A stretch of 59,839 bases of DNA from positions 1-59,839 of the forward strand of contig CATOJY010000022.1 of NCBI GenBank assembly GCA_951800685.1. The letters run 5' to 3'. The translations under genes and the position numbers were made by a program. Source of the DNA: an uncultured Lachnospiraceae bacterium. GTDB lineage: Bacteria > Bacillota > Clostridia > Lachnospirales > Lachnospiraceae. This document shows, piece after piece, positions 8,305 through 15,096 of this stretch (position 1 is its first letter; each line of letters opens with the position of its first letter). Under the pieces are notes generated by a model. It saw only the letters and a list, made by a program, of their open reading frames with translations. It was not told the origin of the DNA and did not search any database.

Positions 8305-8333
8305 AGAATAGCATAATCTATTTGAAAGTTCAA
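8305..8333 (-). promoter_or_regulatory. Promoter of antisense RNA
   Basis: On the minus strand: TTGAAC at 8333-8328, a 17-bp spacer, and TATTCT at 8310-8305 with an upstream TG (extended -10). The -35 box touches the stop codon of the integrase gene. Confidence 0.5.
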
Positions 8334-9445
8334 GAATTTTCCTCCAACGCCGCATCCGGCCGTCGTAGCTGGTTGAGCCGGTCGGCAAGCTGCTGATCCT
8401 TGTCCGGGTAAAGATGGGAATAGGTGTCCAGCGTGGTCTTCACGGATTCATGCCCCAGCCGGTCCGCGATCTCCAACGGGGCAAATCCCATTTCGATCAG
8501 CATACTGGCGTGGGAATGCCTCAGATCGTGCACCCTTATGCGGGGAAGCCCGGCTTTTGCAGCGCCTCTCTTTATTTCCTTATCTAGCGCGGATTTCGTA
8601 AAGTAAAAGATCCGTTCTCCCTTCTCGATCCCATAGAGCTTTGACACATATTCCCGGATATCATCATAGAGGAAATCGGGTATGGAGATGCACCGCTTTG
8701 CTTTTGGAGTTTTTGGTTCCAGAAATAATTCCTCTCCGTTTACCTTCGCATAGTTTTTACTGATATCGATCCGCTTCGACGGGAGGATGTCTGCAGGGGT
8801 AAGGGCAAGCAGTTCGCCGGAGCGCATCCCGGTGTAGAACAGCACATCGAAGGCAAGCTTTACGGAGGATTTCTGTATTACGCCGGAGAACTGCTCATAC
8901 TGCTCCTGCGTCCAGATGTTCATTTCCTCCGCGTGGCTTTTTCCGATGCTGCCGGCGGCCCTGCATGGATTGGAAGGGAGCCGGTAGTGCCGTACTGCAT
9001 AATTCATAATGGCTGACAGCTGGTTATTGACCGTTTTCAGGTATGTCTGTGATAGCGGGCTCCCGGATTCGTCCCGGTAGGAGAGCAGCTCATTCTGCCA
9101 TTTGCGGATCTTTATGGTGTCGATGTCACATACCTTCTGGTTCCCGAAACAGGGGAGCAGCTTCCCGGTTATGATAAAACGCTTGTTTTCCATCGTCGTA
9201 GGTTTCAACCGGTGGGACATATCTTCCATATAGTTTTCTACCAGATTGGAAAACAGGATGTCGCTGGTGACATTCTGCTGATCCAGAAATGTGCGCTCAT
9301 ATTCTTTTGCCTCGCGCTGTGTCTTAAATCCTCTCTTGCAGACATGCTTCTTTGCGCCGGTCCAGTCCGTGAAATAGAAGTTGGCATACCAGCGCGTGGT
9401 TTTTCCGTCTTTTAGGGTGTATTTGTAGGCTGGCAATGCAGTCAC
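8330..9445 (-). CDS. int: Phage tyrosine integrase
   Basis: 371 aa. It recombines phage and bacterial attachment sites for integration and, with an excision factor, for excision. An N-terminal arm-binding domain (about residues 1-55, TRWYANFYFTDWTG) is followed by a SAM-like core-binding domain (about 62-160) and the catalytic domain (about 175-360). Catalytic residues visible are Arg208 in TGMRSGE, His306/Arg309 in HDLRHSH, His332 in GHES and Tyr342 in DTYSHLYP. The annotated start is a GTG at 9445. A TTG at 9436 has better spacing to GGAAGGTG and may be the true start. The gene points toward guaA, as expected for an element inserted at its 3' end. Confidence 0.95.
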   Translation of the reverse strand: MTALPAYKYTLKDGKTTRWYANFYFTDWTGAKKHVCKRGFKTQREAKEYERTFLDQQNVTSDILFSNLVENYMEDMSHRLKPTTMENKRFIITGKLLPCFGNQKVCDIDTIKIRKWQNELLSYRDESGSPLSQTYLKTVNNQLSAIMNYAVRHYRLPSNPCRAAGSIGKSHAEEMNIWTQEQYEQFSGVIQKSSVKLAFDVLFYTGMRSGELLALTPADILPSKRIDISKNYAKVNGEELFLEPKTPKAKRCISIPDFLYDDIREYVSKLYGIEKGERIFYFTKSALDKEIKRGAAKAGLPRIRVHDLRHSHASMLIEMGFAPLEIADRLGHESVKTTLDTYSHLYPDKDQQLADRLNQLRRPDAALEENS

Positions 9446-9477
9446 CTTCCTGTCTTCTATATTTAGGCTTGCCGCGA

Positions 9478-10545
9478 TTAATTCAGGTACCTGTTAACTA
9501 CGGCAATTAATTGTTCTTTGTATTGATACAGATCATTTAAGGATGATATGTAAAACCTTTCAAACTTTTTATCTTTATTAGGAATAAGCAACTGTTTATT
9601 TTTTTTGTCCAGATCCAGTCTGCAAATTGGTTTTCTGTTATTATCCTGATAAAGAATTCCAAAATAGCTTTCCGTATCGCGATGTACGATATTCTCTATG
9701 GGAACTATACCGGCTAATAAACCCCTTATAATATAAAAGGCTTCAATTTCTTCGTCAGTAGTTACTATCTTTGATGTTGTGGCTTGCACGTTGGATTCTG
9801 CCGCAGTATCTTGTACACTGTCGGGATCAGGCTCTTCTTTTGATAAAGCAGATGTGATTTTCTGATTCACTATATCATTAATAAAACCAGAGAATGAACG
9901 CTTAACGACAGGAGTAAATTTGTCTATAATTTTTTGGGTTTTAGGCGCATCATATATATCAGAAAGAATGAAACGCACAAAAGGATCGGAAGGATTCTCT
10001 AATTCTTTTGCAAGGACTTCTTTTATAAGAGAAGTATACTTGAGTTCTTCGGCAGTACTGAAAATTTTTTCTTTATCAAAATCATCTTTGCAAAATTTTT
10101 TGAGTTCATTTATGCCTGCATCTTTTAGGTTTAGCATATTGAGTTCCAGAAAGGGAACAAGATCCATTTTATTTGATTCTTCCAGATCGGTAAAGAATCT
10201 GTATATTATTCCGTTTGTTAATATGCCGAATTTTGCTTTTGTTGTAGAAAAGTATCTGAAAAGTTGTGAAGCATGGCGCTCCAAAGCTTCTGTACAGCTT
10301 TTACACTCAATCAATATAGAAGGAACCCCATTTTCTAAAATGGCATAATCCACCTTCTCGCCCTTTTTCACACCGATATCAGCAGTAAATTCTGGACAAA
10401 ATTCATTGGGATTAAAAACGTCATATCCAAGTAATTGAAACATGGGAACAACCAAAGACATCTTTGTGGCTTCCTCGGTAGTTATGCTATCTTTTAAGGT
10501 TTTGACACGGTTAGCGAGTTGTTTAACTTGTTCATTGAAATCCAT
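9478..10545 (-). CDS. HsdR N-terminal-like PD-(D/E)XK protein
   Basis: 355 aa. The N-terminal half matches the stand-alone form of the type I restriction HsdR N-terminal nuclease domain: a helix with TTEEATKMSLVVPMFQLLGYDV, then Asp in KVDYAI, the ExK pair in ILIECKS, and FGILTNGIIYRFF. The C-terminal half (about 185-355) has a low-complexity linker and an unassigned domain. There is no helicase motor, so it is not a full restriction subunit. It sits between integrase and repressor on the lysogenic strand, so it is probably expressed in the lysogen. Such proteins are frequent in prophage lysogeny modules; a defence or superinfection role is plausible but unproven. Start set at 10545, with AAGGAGGG ahead of it. 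Confidence 0.7.
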   Translation of the reverse strand: MDFNEQVKQLANRVKTLKDSITTEEATKMSLVVPMFQLLGYDVFNPNEFCPEFTADIGVKKGEKVDYAILENGVPSILIECKSCTEALERHASQLFRYFSTTKAKFGILTNGIIYRFFTDLEESNKMDLVPFLELNMLNLKDAGINELKKFCKDDFDKEKIFSTAEELKYTSLIKEVLAKELENPSDPFVRFILSDIYDAPKTQKIIDKFTPVVKRSFSGFINDIVNQKITSALSKEEPDPDSVQDTAAESNVQATTSKIVTTDEEIEAFYIIRGLLAGIVPIENIVHRDTESYFGILYQDNNRKPICRLDLDKKNKQLLIPNKDKKFERFYISSLNDLYQYKEQLIAVVNRYLN

Positions 10546-10576
10546 AAAAGTCCCTCCTTGAAATTTTATCTTTTTC

Positions 10577-10598
10577 CCCTTCGGTACCACTCGAAGGG
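10577..10598. other. Hairpin between repressor and HsdR-N-like gene
   Basis: A 7-bp perfect stem (cccttcg with cgaaggg). The T-rich side is on the plus strand, so it would stop plus-strand readthrough rather than the lysogeny transcript. Confidence 0.35.
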
Positions 10599-10600
10599 TA

Positions 10601-11254
10601 TTATTTTGCCGAGTTTGTAGTTCCTGTTTTCTTTAAAGGTTCATTTGCTGCAACAGATGAAGATTCTCTTTCTACTTCAAAACATTTTCCTAATACTATA
10701 CCACGGTCTTTTCTTTTTTCTAAGGAACAAAATGATTCTAATAATTCCATCACGTCTTCCGGGAATCTATGGTAATACCTTAGAATAACCTCTTCATCCG
10801 AAGTTATCTTTTCTCGTTGTGAATTATTCAATAGGTAATCTATGGAAACATCTAAAACAGTTGCAATTCGTATAAGTTCTTCTGCAACTGGCTGTGAATT
10901 TCCATACCATAGAACATCTAAACGAGTTTTTTCAATGCATGATTTTTCGAGCATTTCTTCATAAGAAATTTCTTTTGCGTTGGCTATTTTACGAATAGAC
11001 CAGTTTGCATCACCTTCTTCATAAAAATAATTGTAGCAATCATTTTTTTCTGAATCAGATTTTTTTAATCCCAGTAGATAATCAACCGAAACGTTATAGT
11101 ATTCAGCTAATTTAATTAGTATATCAATTTTAGGTACACGTTTATCGTTTTCGTAATTTGCCAGAGTACTTTGTTCTATATTTAAAATGGAACAAACTTC
11201 GTGTTGGCTTTTTCTCCTTAATTCTCGTAAATATTTTAGTTGCTCGCCTATCAT
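10601..11254 (-). CDS. CI-type phage repressor (XRE family, two HTH-like segments)
   Basis: 217 aa. An N-terminal HTH_3 domain (residues 1-62) reads LKYLRELRRKSQHEVCSILNIEQSTLANYENDKRVPKIDILIKLA in short overlapping segments, ending in VDYLLGL. A second, weaker HTH-like segment follows at about 85-140 and also ends in IDYLLNN. The C-terminal 70 residues are helical and not a LexA/S24 peptidase: no Ser-Lys protease motif is seen, so RecA-stimulated self-cleavage is unlikely and another induction route is expected. Start set at 11254 with GGGGGTG before it. It is divergent from a Cro-like gene across shared operators, so it most likely keeps the lytic promoter off. Confidence 0.85.
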   Translation of the reverse strand: MIGEQLKYLRELRRKSQHEVCSILNIEQSTLANYENDKRVPKIDILIKLAEYYNVSVDYLLGLKKSDSEKNDCYNYFYEEGDANWSIRKIANAKEISYEEMLEKSCIEKTRLDVLWYGNSQPVAEELIRIATVLDVSIDYLLNNSQREKITSDEEVILRYYHRFPEDVMELLESFCSLEKRKDRGIVLGKCFEVERESSSVAANEPLKKTGTTNSAK

Positions 11255-11274
11255 TGTTGCACCCCCTAATAAAT

Positions 11275-11283
11275 ATTGTATCA
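11275..11283 (-). promoter_or_regulatory. Repressor promoter (extended -10)
   Basis: On the minus strand TGA-TACAAT forms an extended -10 (TGn plus TACAAT at 11280-11275); no good -35 is present. It is flanked by the operator-like ATTGAAATA at 11287-11295, fitting autoregulation. Confidence 0.45.
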
Positions 11284-11286
11284 CAT

Positions 11287-11318
11287 ATTGAAATAATTTT
11301 TGATTGCAAATTGAAATA
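11287..11318. promoter_or_regulatory. Direct operator-like half sites ATTGAAATA
   Basis: Two identical 9-mers at 11287-11295 and 11310-11318, spaced 23 bp (about two helical turns). They share TGAAATA with the palindrome at 11364-11382, so they are probably bound by the same repressor or Cro. Confidence 0.45.
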
Positions 11319-11334
11319 TTTACAATAAAAACTA

Positions 11335-11361
11335 TTGACAGATATTTCGATTTGCTATAAT
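11335..11361 (+). promoter_or_regulatory. Early lytic promoter (PR-like)
   Basis: Perfect TTGACA at 11335-11340 and perfect TATAAT at 11356-11361 with a short 15-bp spacer, compensated by an upstream TG (TGC-TATAAT, extended -10). It drives the rightward early operon starting with the Cro-like gene. Confidence 0.75.
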
Positions 11362-11363
11362 GT

Positions 11364-11382
11364 ATATTTCATAATGAAATAT
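11364..11382. promoter_or_regulatory. 19-bp perfect palindromic operator
   Basis: ATATTTCAT-A-ATGAAATAT overlaps the predicted transcription start of the early promoter. A further half site (TATTTCGA) lies at 11343-11350 within the promoter spacer. The position is right for blocking polymerase. Confidence 0.7.
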
Positions 11383-11394
11383 GGAGGCAAAAAT

Positions 11395-11598
11395 ATGACA
11401 CTTAAAGAGTTCAGAAAACAGAAAGGATTATCTCAAACAGAACTAGCTAACCGTGTTGGATTAAAGCAAACTACTATTTCGCAATATGAAAATGGTTCCA
11501 GAAGACCCAATTTACATATGGCAAAAAAAATAGCAGACGCTTTAGGCATGTCGTTAGATGATTTTTCTTGCCTTTCAACATTTCAAAATGAAATATAA
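11395..11598 (+). CDS. Cro-like small XRE regulator
   Basis: 67 aa, made almost entirely of one HTH_3 domain (LSQTELANRVGLKQTTISQYENG, split here as LSQTELANRVGL and KQTTISQYENG), then MAKKIADALGMSLDDF. It is the first gene of the rightward operon, opposite the repressor, which is the place of Cro. GGAGG at 11383-11387 precedes the ATG at 11395. It probably binds the TTTCA/TGAAA operators next to it to shut off the repressor. Confidence 0.85.
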   Translation: MTLKEFRKQKGLSQTELANRVGLKQTTISQYENGSRRPNLHMAKKIADALGMSLDDFSCLSTFQNEI

Positions 11599-11629
11599 TT
11601 CATTATATGCTATGGAGGTGAAAAGAAAA

Positions 11630-12187
11630 ATGGCATCTGCAGAAATGAAATTGCGTGAATACGCACAGTCAAGTCGGTTTAAAAGAGCAATGAATGAGTT
11701 GGCAAAAAATAAAGAGTTAACGATTAAGGACGCAGAAAAGAAGATTGGTTTGGAAAGTGATTTTACAGAGAAGGTAGATCAAGGTATTAAAGAGCTTTCA
11801 TTAGAAGATGCAATTAAAATTGCTAGATTCTTCAATACGACTATAGATTCGGTTCTTGATGGTGGAAAGACAGAGATACGTATTGAAAATCGTTATTGTG
11901 AAGATGGATTAGCCTCCCAATATTTTGCTGAATGTATTAACGCATATGCGGGGTTATTGCATGAAAAATGCATGAATGTACATTTTAAAGGAATTATGGA
12001 TGATGATGTGGCGCAGGGAAAGGCAGAACTGTCAAAAAAAGAGGTAAAACTTGTGGAGCGGTATAACGTTCACATGGAAGAGTTCGAACGGCGGAGGATT
12101 CAGCCAATGGATGCGGCAAATTGCTGTGATGAGGTTCTTATTAATGAACTTAGAAAAAGAGGGTTTAGAGTGGAGAAGGAGGGGTGA
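11630..12187 (+). CDS. Phage regulator with degenerate HTH segment, function unknown
   Basis: 185 aa. Residues about 30-80 (KDAEKKIGLE, KVDQGIKELSLEDAIKIARFFN, ending TIDSVLDGG) look like an XRE-type HTH domain with a poor recognition helix. The rest is helical with Cys and charged residues and is not recognised. GGAGGTG precedes the ATG at 11630; an in-frame ATG at 11612 is possible. It lies directly after the Cro-like gene and overlaps the next gene by 4 bp. Confidence 0.5.
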   Translation: MASAEMKLREYAQSSRFKRAMNELAKNKELTIKDAEKKIGLESDFTEKVDQGIKELSLEDAIKIARFFNTTIDSVLDGGKTEIRIENRYCEDGLASQYFAECINAYAGLLHEKCMNVHFKGIMDDDVAQGKAELSKKEVKLVERYNVHMEEFERRRIQPMDAANCCDEVLINELRKRGFRVEKEG

Positions 12188-12681
12188 TTGTGGGACGGAG
12201 ACCAACGAAGGCAGTGGATAATCCATTTTGTAAGGCAAGGCTGGAAGCTGCTTGGTATAATGACAGGCTGTTTTCGAAAGAAGGGGCATCAGAGCTACTT
12301 GGAGTATCAGTTTCAACGTTGTCTGATTATGAACTTGGTGTGACTAAGGTAATACCGCCAGACATGGTGGTGAAGATGGCGGATTTATATAATGCCCCTG
12401 AGTTAGAGAACTATTACTGCACAAATATGTGTCCGCTTGGCTGTAACATCCCCAAAGCCAGTGTGGAGGAATTGGATCGGATATCTCTCAGGGCGTTAGC
12501 GACTTTCAGAAAAGTGGAAGAAACAAGGGAAATCCTGTTGGATATCACCGCGGATGGAGTGATCGCAGAAGAGGAAAAGGCAGATTTGCAGAAAGTACTT
12601 TGTAATCTGGAAGAACTTGAACAGATAGCACAGAGCATGAAACTCTGGGTTAAGAAGAATATGCAGGAGGAGCCATTATGA
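12184..12681 (+). CDS. HTH (XRE-like) phage protein
   Basis: 165 aa from a GTG. Residues about 25-65 (FSKEGASELLGVSVSTLSDYE, then VIPPDMVVKMADLY) form an XRE-like helix-turn-helix. A Cys-containing loop (YYCTNMCPLGC, about residues 77-88) could bind metal. A C-terminal helical segment of about 70 residues has acidic heptads. The family is common in early operons of Firmicutes phages. It overlaps the following gene by 4 bp (ATGA). The regulated target is unknown. Confidence 0.65.
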   Translation: MIVGRRPTKAVDNPFCKARLEAAWYNDRLFSKEGASELLGVSVSTLSDYELGVTKVIPPDMVVKMADLYNAPELENYYCTNMCPLGCNIPKASVEELDRISLRALATFRKVEETREILLDITADGVIAEEEKADLQKVLCNLEELEQIAQSMKLWVKKNMQEEPL

Positions 12682-12938
12682 CGAGAGCGCAGGAGGTAAT
12701 TAAGAAGTATATCCATATTAATTTTCATTCGGATAGCGTTTTACTTTTCCCGGTTGACAGGGATAAGGTAAAGCTGATCGATTCGGAAGGGGAAAGCATG
12801 GTGTTAACAATAAATATCTACGGCGACATCATGGATGCTGAATCGAAGCAGATCTATGCGGTGAGTGACCTGCCGCATGAATTAGAACGCATTGACCTGC
12901 AACTGCCGCAAAGCTGGAAGGAGGTTGACCGGGTATGA
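12678..12938 (+). CDS. Small phage protein, unknown
   Basis: 86 aa with alternating beta-type hydrophobic pattern and acidic stretches; no motif recognised. GGAGGAG precedes the ATG. It is translationally coupled to both neighbours by 4-bp overlaps, so it is a real gene of the early operon. Confidence 0.55.
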   Translation: MTRAQEVIKKYIHINFHSDSVLLFPVDRDKVKLIDSEGESMVLTINIYGDIMDAESKQIYAVSDLPHELERIDLQLPQSWKEVDRV

Positions 12939-13159
12939 GCACATTGACCACAGCGCCGGGAGTGATCTCTGGAGCGGGCAGTTATTTTATCGGCGTGGAA
13001 GAGGTAATGGGTTACCTCGGTTGTAAGCAGAACAAAGCCTATGAGATCATTCGGGACTTGAAGCAGGAACTTGTGGAATCTGGGAGACTTACTCCGGCAT
13101 ATCCGCATGGTAAGGTTCCTAAAAAGTATTTCATGGAGCGGTGCATGATCGAGGAATAG
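12935..13159 (+). CDS. Excisionase-like winged-HTH protein
   Basis: 74 aa. The central part YFIGVEEVMGYLGCKQNKAY, followed by a helix and a VPKKYFMERC wing, matches the small MerR/excisionase-type winged-helix DNA-binding proteins of Firmicutes phages. It could bend attachment-site DNA for excision or regulate early genes. GGAGG precedes the ATG. Confidence 0.6.
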   Translation: MSTLTTAPGVISGAGSYFIGVEEVMGYLGCKQNKAYEIIRDLKQELVESGRLTPAYPHGKVPKKYFMERCMIEE

Positions 13160-13169
13160 GAGGTGTGTT

Positions 13170-13361
13170 ATGGCGTACTACAATGTCTGCTCAAGGTGTG
13201 GGGCGGCGCTGGATCCGGGAGAACGCTGCGACTGCGAAAGCGAACAGGAGAAGAGGAACAGGCTTTTTGACAGGAAAATAAGTCTGGACCGTGTGACGGG
13301 GCAGTACTCATTTGTTTTAAGTGGGAAGGAGGCACTTTGTGTTACAGAAACTGCGGATTAG
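13170..13361 (+). CDS. Small zinc-ribbon-like protein
   Basis: 63 aa. The N-terminal CSRCGAALDPGERCDC gives a four-Cys metal site (C-x2-C...C-x-C). The remainder is charged and ends in a beta strand. AGGAGG precedes the ATG. No function known; it is typical filler of Clostridial phage early operons. Confidence 0.6.
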   Translation: MAYYNVCSRCGAALDPGERCDCESEQEKRNRLFDRKISLDRVTGQYSFVLSGKEALCVTETAD

Positions 13362-13659
13362 ATTTTATTTCATATCAAAATATTCTGGATGGTATATGGC
13401 AAAAGTGCTTCTGCCACTTGTGGCGGCTTCAGTGGTAGGTTGCCTGAGTATCCGACAGGCATACCTTAAAAGAGGATATTTTGCGGTCGGCGGTGAATAT
13501 TTTCTGATTCTGTTTACTGCGTGTGCATCATACAAGACTGTTCATATTGTTTTCTGCCTTTGGAGGAGCAGGAAGGCAAGGAGGAGGATCTATGGGAGAA
13601 GTAAGAAAAGAAGAGGTGCAGGAGCTTCTTGGGTTCGGCATCTCAGACGAACAATTTGA
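13339..13659 (+). CDS. Small two-helix membrane protein, overlapping both neighbours
   Basis: 106 aa from a GTG at 13339 placed 7 bases after AGGAGG. Two hydrophobic segments (about residues 20-45 and 52-75) are followed by a very basic tail rich in Arg and Lys. It overlaps the zinc-ribbon gene by 23 bp and the next gene by 68 bp in other frames. Overlaps this long are unusual, so coding is supported mainly by the start context and hydrophobic pattern. The basic tail may be an artefact of reading through the next gene's ribosome binding site region. Confidence 0.4.
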   Translation: MLQKLRIRFYFISKYSGWYMAKVLLPLVAASVVGCLSIRQAYLKRGYFAVGGEYFLILFTACASYKTVHIVFCLWRSRKARRRIYGRSKKRRGAGASWVRHLRRTI

Positions 13660-13897
13660 GGATGCGCTTGGATGCGCAAAGAGAAAGCAGCGGTACATTT
13701 ATAGCCGCGAGGAAAGGTCGGTTGTATTGCAGAATTGGTACCTTGTAAAGCTGACGGAGGAATATGTAAGGATCAATGCTTTCTCCCGTTTCACAATGGA
13801 TTTATGCAGGACACTCTTTGATATGGAAAAAGAGCACCAGTTCAATGAACACGGCGCCCTATCGGATAACCATATCTTAGCAGATTCTGCTTTATAA
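13592..13897 (+). CDS. Small phage protein, unknown
   Basis: 101 aa. GAGGAGG precedes the ATG at 13592. Helical, with charged stretches (EVRKEEVQELLGFGISDEQFEDALG) and several aromatic residues; no known motif. It lies just ahead of the recombination gene pair. Confidence 0.5.
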   Translation: MGEVRKEEVQELLGFGISDEQFEDALGCAKRKQRYIYSREERSVVLQNWYLVKLTEEYVRINAFSRFTMDLCRTLFDMEKEHQFNEHGALSDNHILADSAL

Positions 13898-13932
13898 ATC
13901 AAGCACGAATTAAAGATATGGAGGTAATTTTC

Positions 13933-15096
13933 ATGGGAAACAATTCTAACGTACTGGCTGAAATCCAGTCAAAGTATCAGAACTGCAATCTGCTGGTACC
14001 GGCAGCAACATCTGTGCAGATCAATCCGTTTTACAAATGCTCCGTCATGGAAGTGGTCGCTGACACTTCGGAGCGGTCCGGTGATATTTTTTCCGTAGGA
14101 AAAGTAAAGGTAGGCGAGTATCCGGACGGAAAGGCAAAATATGAGGCAGTGTTTTCACCGGCAAAGCCGCTGCTAATGAAGCTGGCAACCGCCGCGGGAA
14201 TCCAGTTCCATCCGGAATACACGACGGTAAGGCGTGAAAACGCGAACACCTATGTTGGCAGGGCATACGGCGCCTTAAGACTCCCTGACGGCAGCTATAA
14301 GACGCATGCCGAGACAAAACGGGTTTGTTTGGATGATGAAGAGGCGAAATACCGCTTGGAGTTTATGGACAAATCCATTACGGGAATAACCGACTGGAGG
14401 GCGGCAAAATCAGCAGAGGAAATGTTTAAAGGGCATTGGGAAGACACAGACGAGACGAAGATATACAACGGCAAAGAGTATCCCGTCAAAAAGTATGTGA
14501 TCGATGACACTGACAGGGAAAAGTATATCGAGAGGTCTCTGCTCGTCAATATGACGCTCCTTCGTAAAACGGCATCCGAGAAAGCGCAGACAGGTGCGAT
14601 CCTTCGGGTAGTAAGGGCGCTGCTTGGAATTAAAGGGACATACAGCAGGGAAGAACTTTCGAAGCCGTTTGTGGTGCCAACAGTAACATTTGCGCCCGAC
14701 TTTAATGATCCGACGGTCAGGAATGCAATGCTCCAGCAGGGAATGAACTCAATGGGGAATATGTTCGGGACGGCATCCGCGCCGCCGGCGATATCAATCG
14801 CATTTGCGAACGAAGCCTTTTCAGATAGTTTCGATCCTGAGGCGGAGATCAATAATCCTGCATTTGCATCTGATATGCCGGCGGATGATGAAATGCCGTA
14901 TCAAGATGCAGGTACACCGCCTCAGGACATACCCGAACCGCCGCCGCAGATGGGTGGAAGCAACGGGGATCTTATCACGCAGGATCTTTATTGCGACCAG
15001 TGCGGCGTACATATCAGCGAAAAGGCATATGAATATTCCTTAAACAAATATGGAAGGCCACTTTGCATGAAGTGCCAGAAAGGAGCAGGAAGATGA
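13933..15096 (+). CDS. Putative phage single-strand annealing protein with C-terminal zinc finger
   Basis: 387 aa. The central region (about residues 60-160) has a PLLMKLATAAGIQF segment followed by a conserved GALRLPDGSYK, and an ETKRVCLDDEEA strand. This order resembles RecT/Erf-like annealing proteins of Firmicutes and actinobacterial phages. Residues 290-350 are low-complexity (Asp, Pro, Gly). The tail has a treble-clef-like zinc site, YCDQCGVHI and LCMKC. It overlaps the SbcD-SbcC gene by 4 bp (ATGA), and annealing proteins are often paired with a nuclease of this type. The family call is an inference from pattern and context; a generic DNA-binding recombination mediator is the alternative. 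Confidence 0.45.
   Translation: MGNNSNVLAEIQSKYQNCNLLVPAATSVQINPFYKCSVMEVVADTSERSGDIFSVGKVKVGEYPDGKAKYEAVFSPAKPLLMKLATAAGIQFHPEYTTVRRENANTYVGRAYGALRLPDGSYKTHAETKRVCLDDEEAKYRLEFMDKSITGITDWRAAKSAEEMFKGHWEDTDETKIYNGKEYPVKKYVIDDTDREKYIERSLLVNMTLLRKTASEKAQTGAILRVVRALLGIKGTYSREELSKPFVVPTVTFAPDFNDPTVRNAMLQQGMNSMGNMFGTASAPPAISIAFANEAFSDSFDPEAEINNPAFASDMPADDEMPYQDAGTPPQDIPEPPPQMGGSNGDLITQDLYCDQCGVHISEKAYEYSLNKYGRPLCMKCQKGAGR

Noticed and set aside
14295..14852. Minus-strand open frame of 185 codons opposite the putative annealing protein
   Set aside because: Low-complexity Ser-rich shadow frame without regulatory signals.
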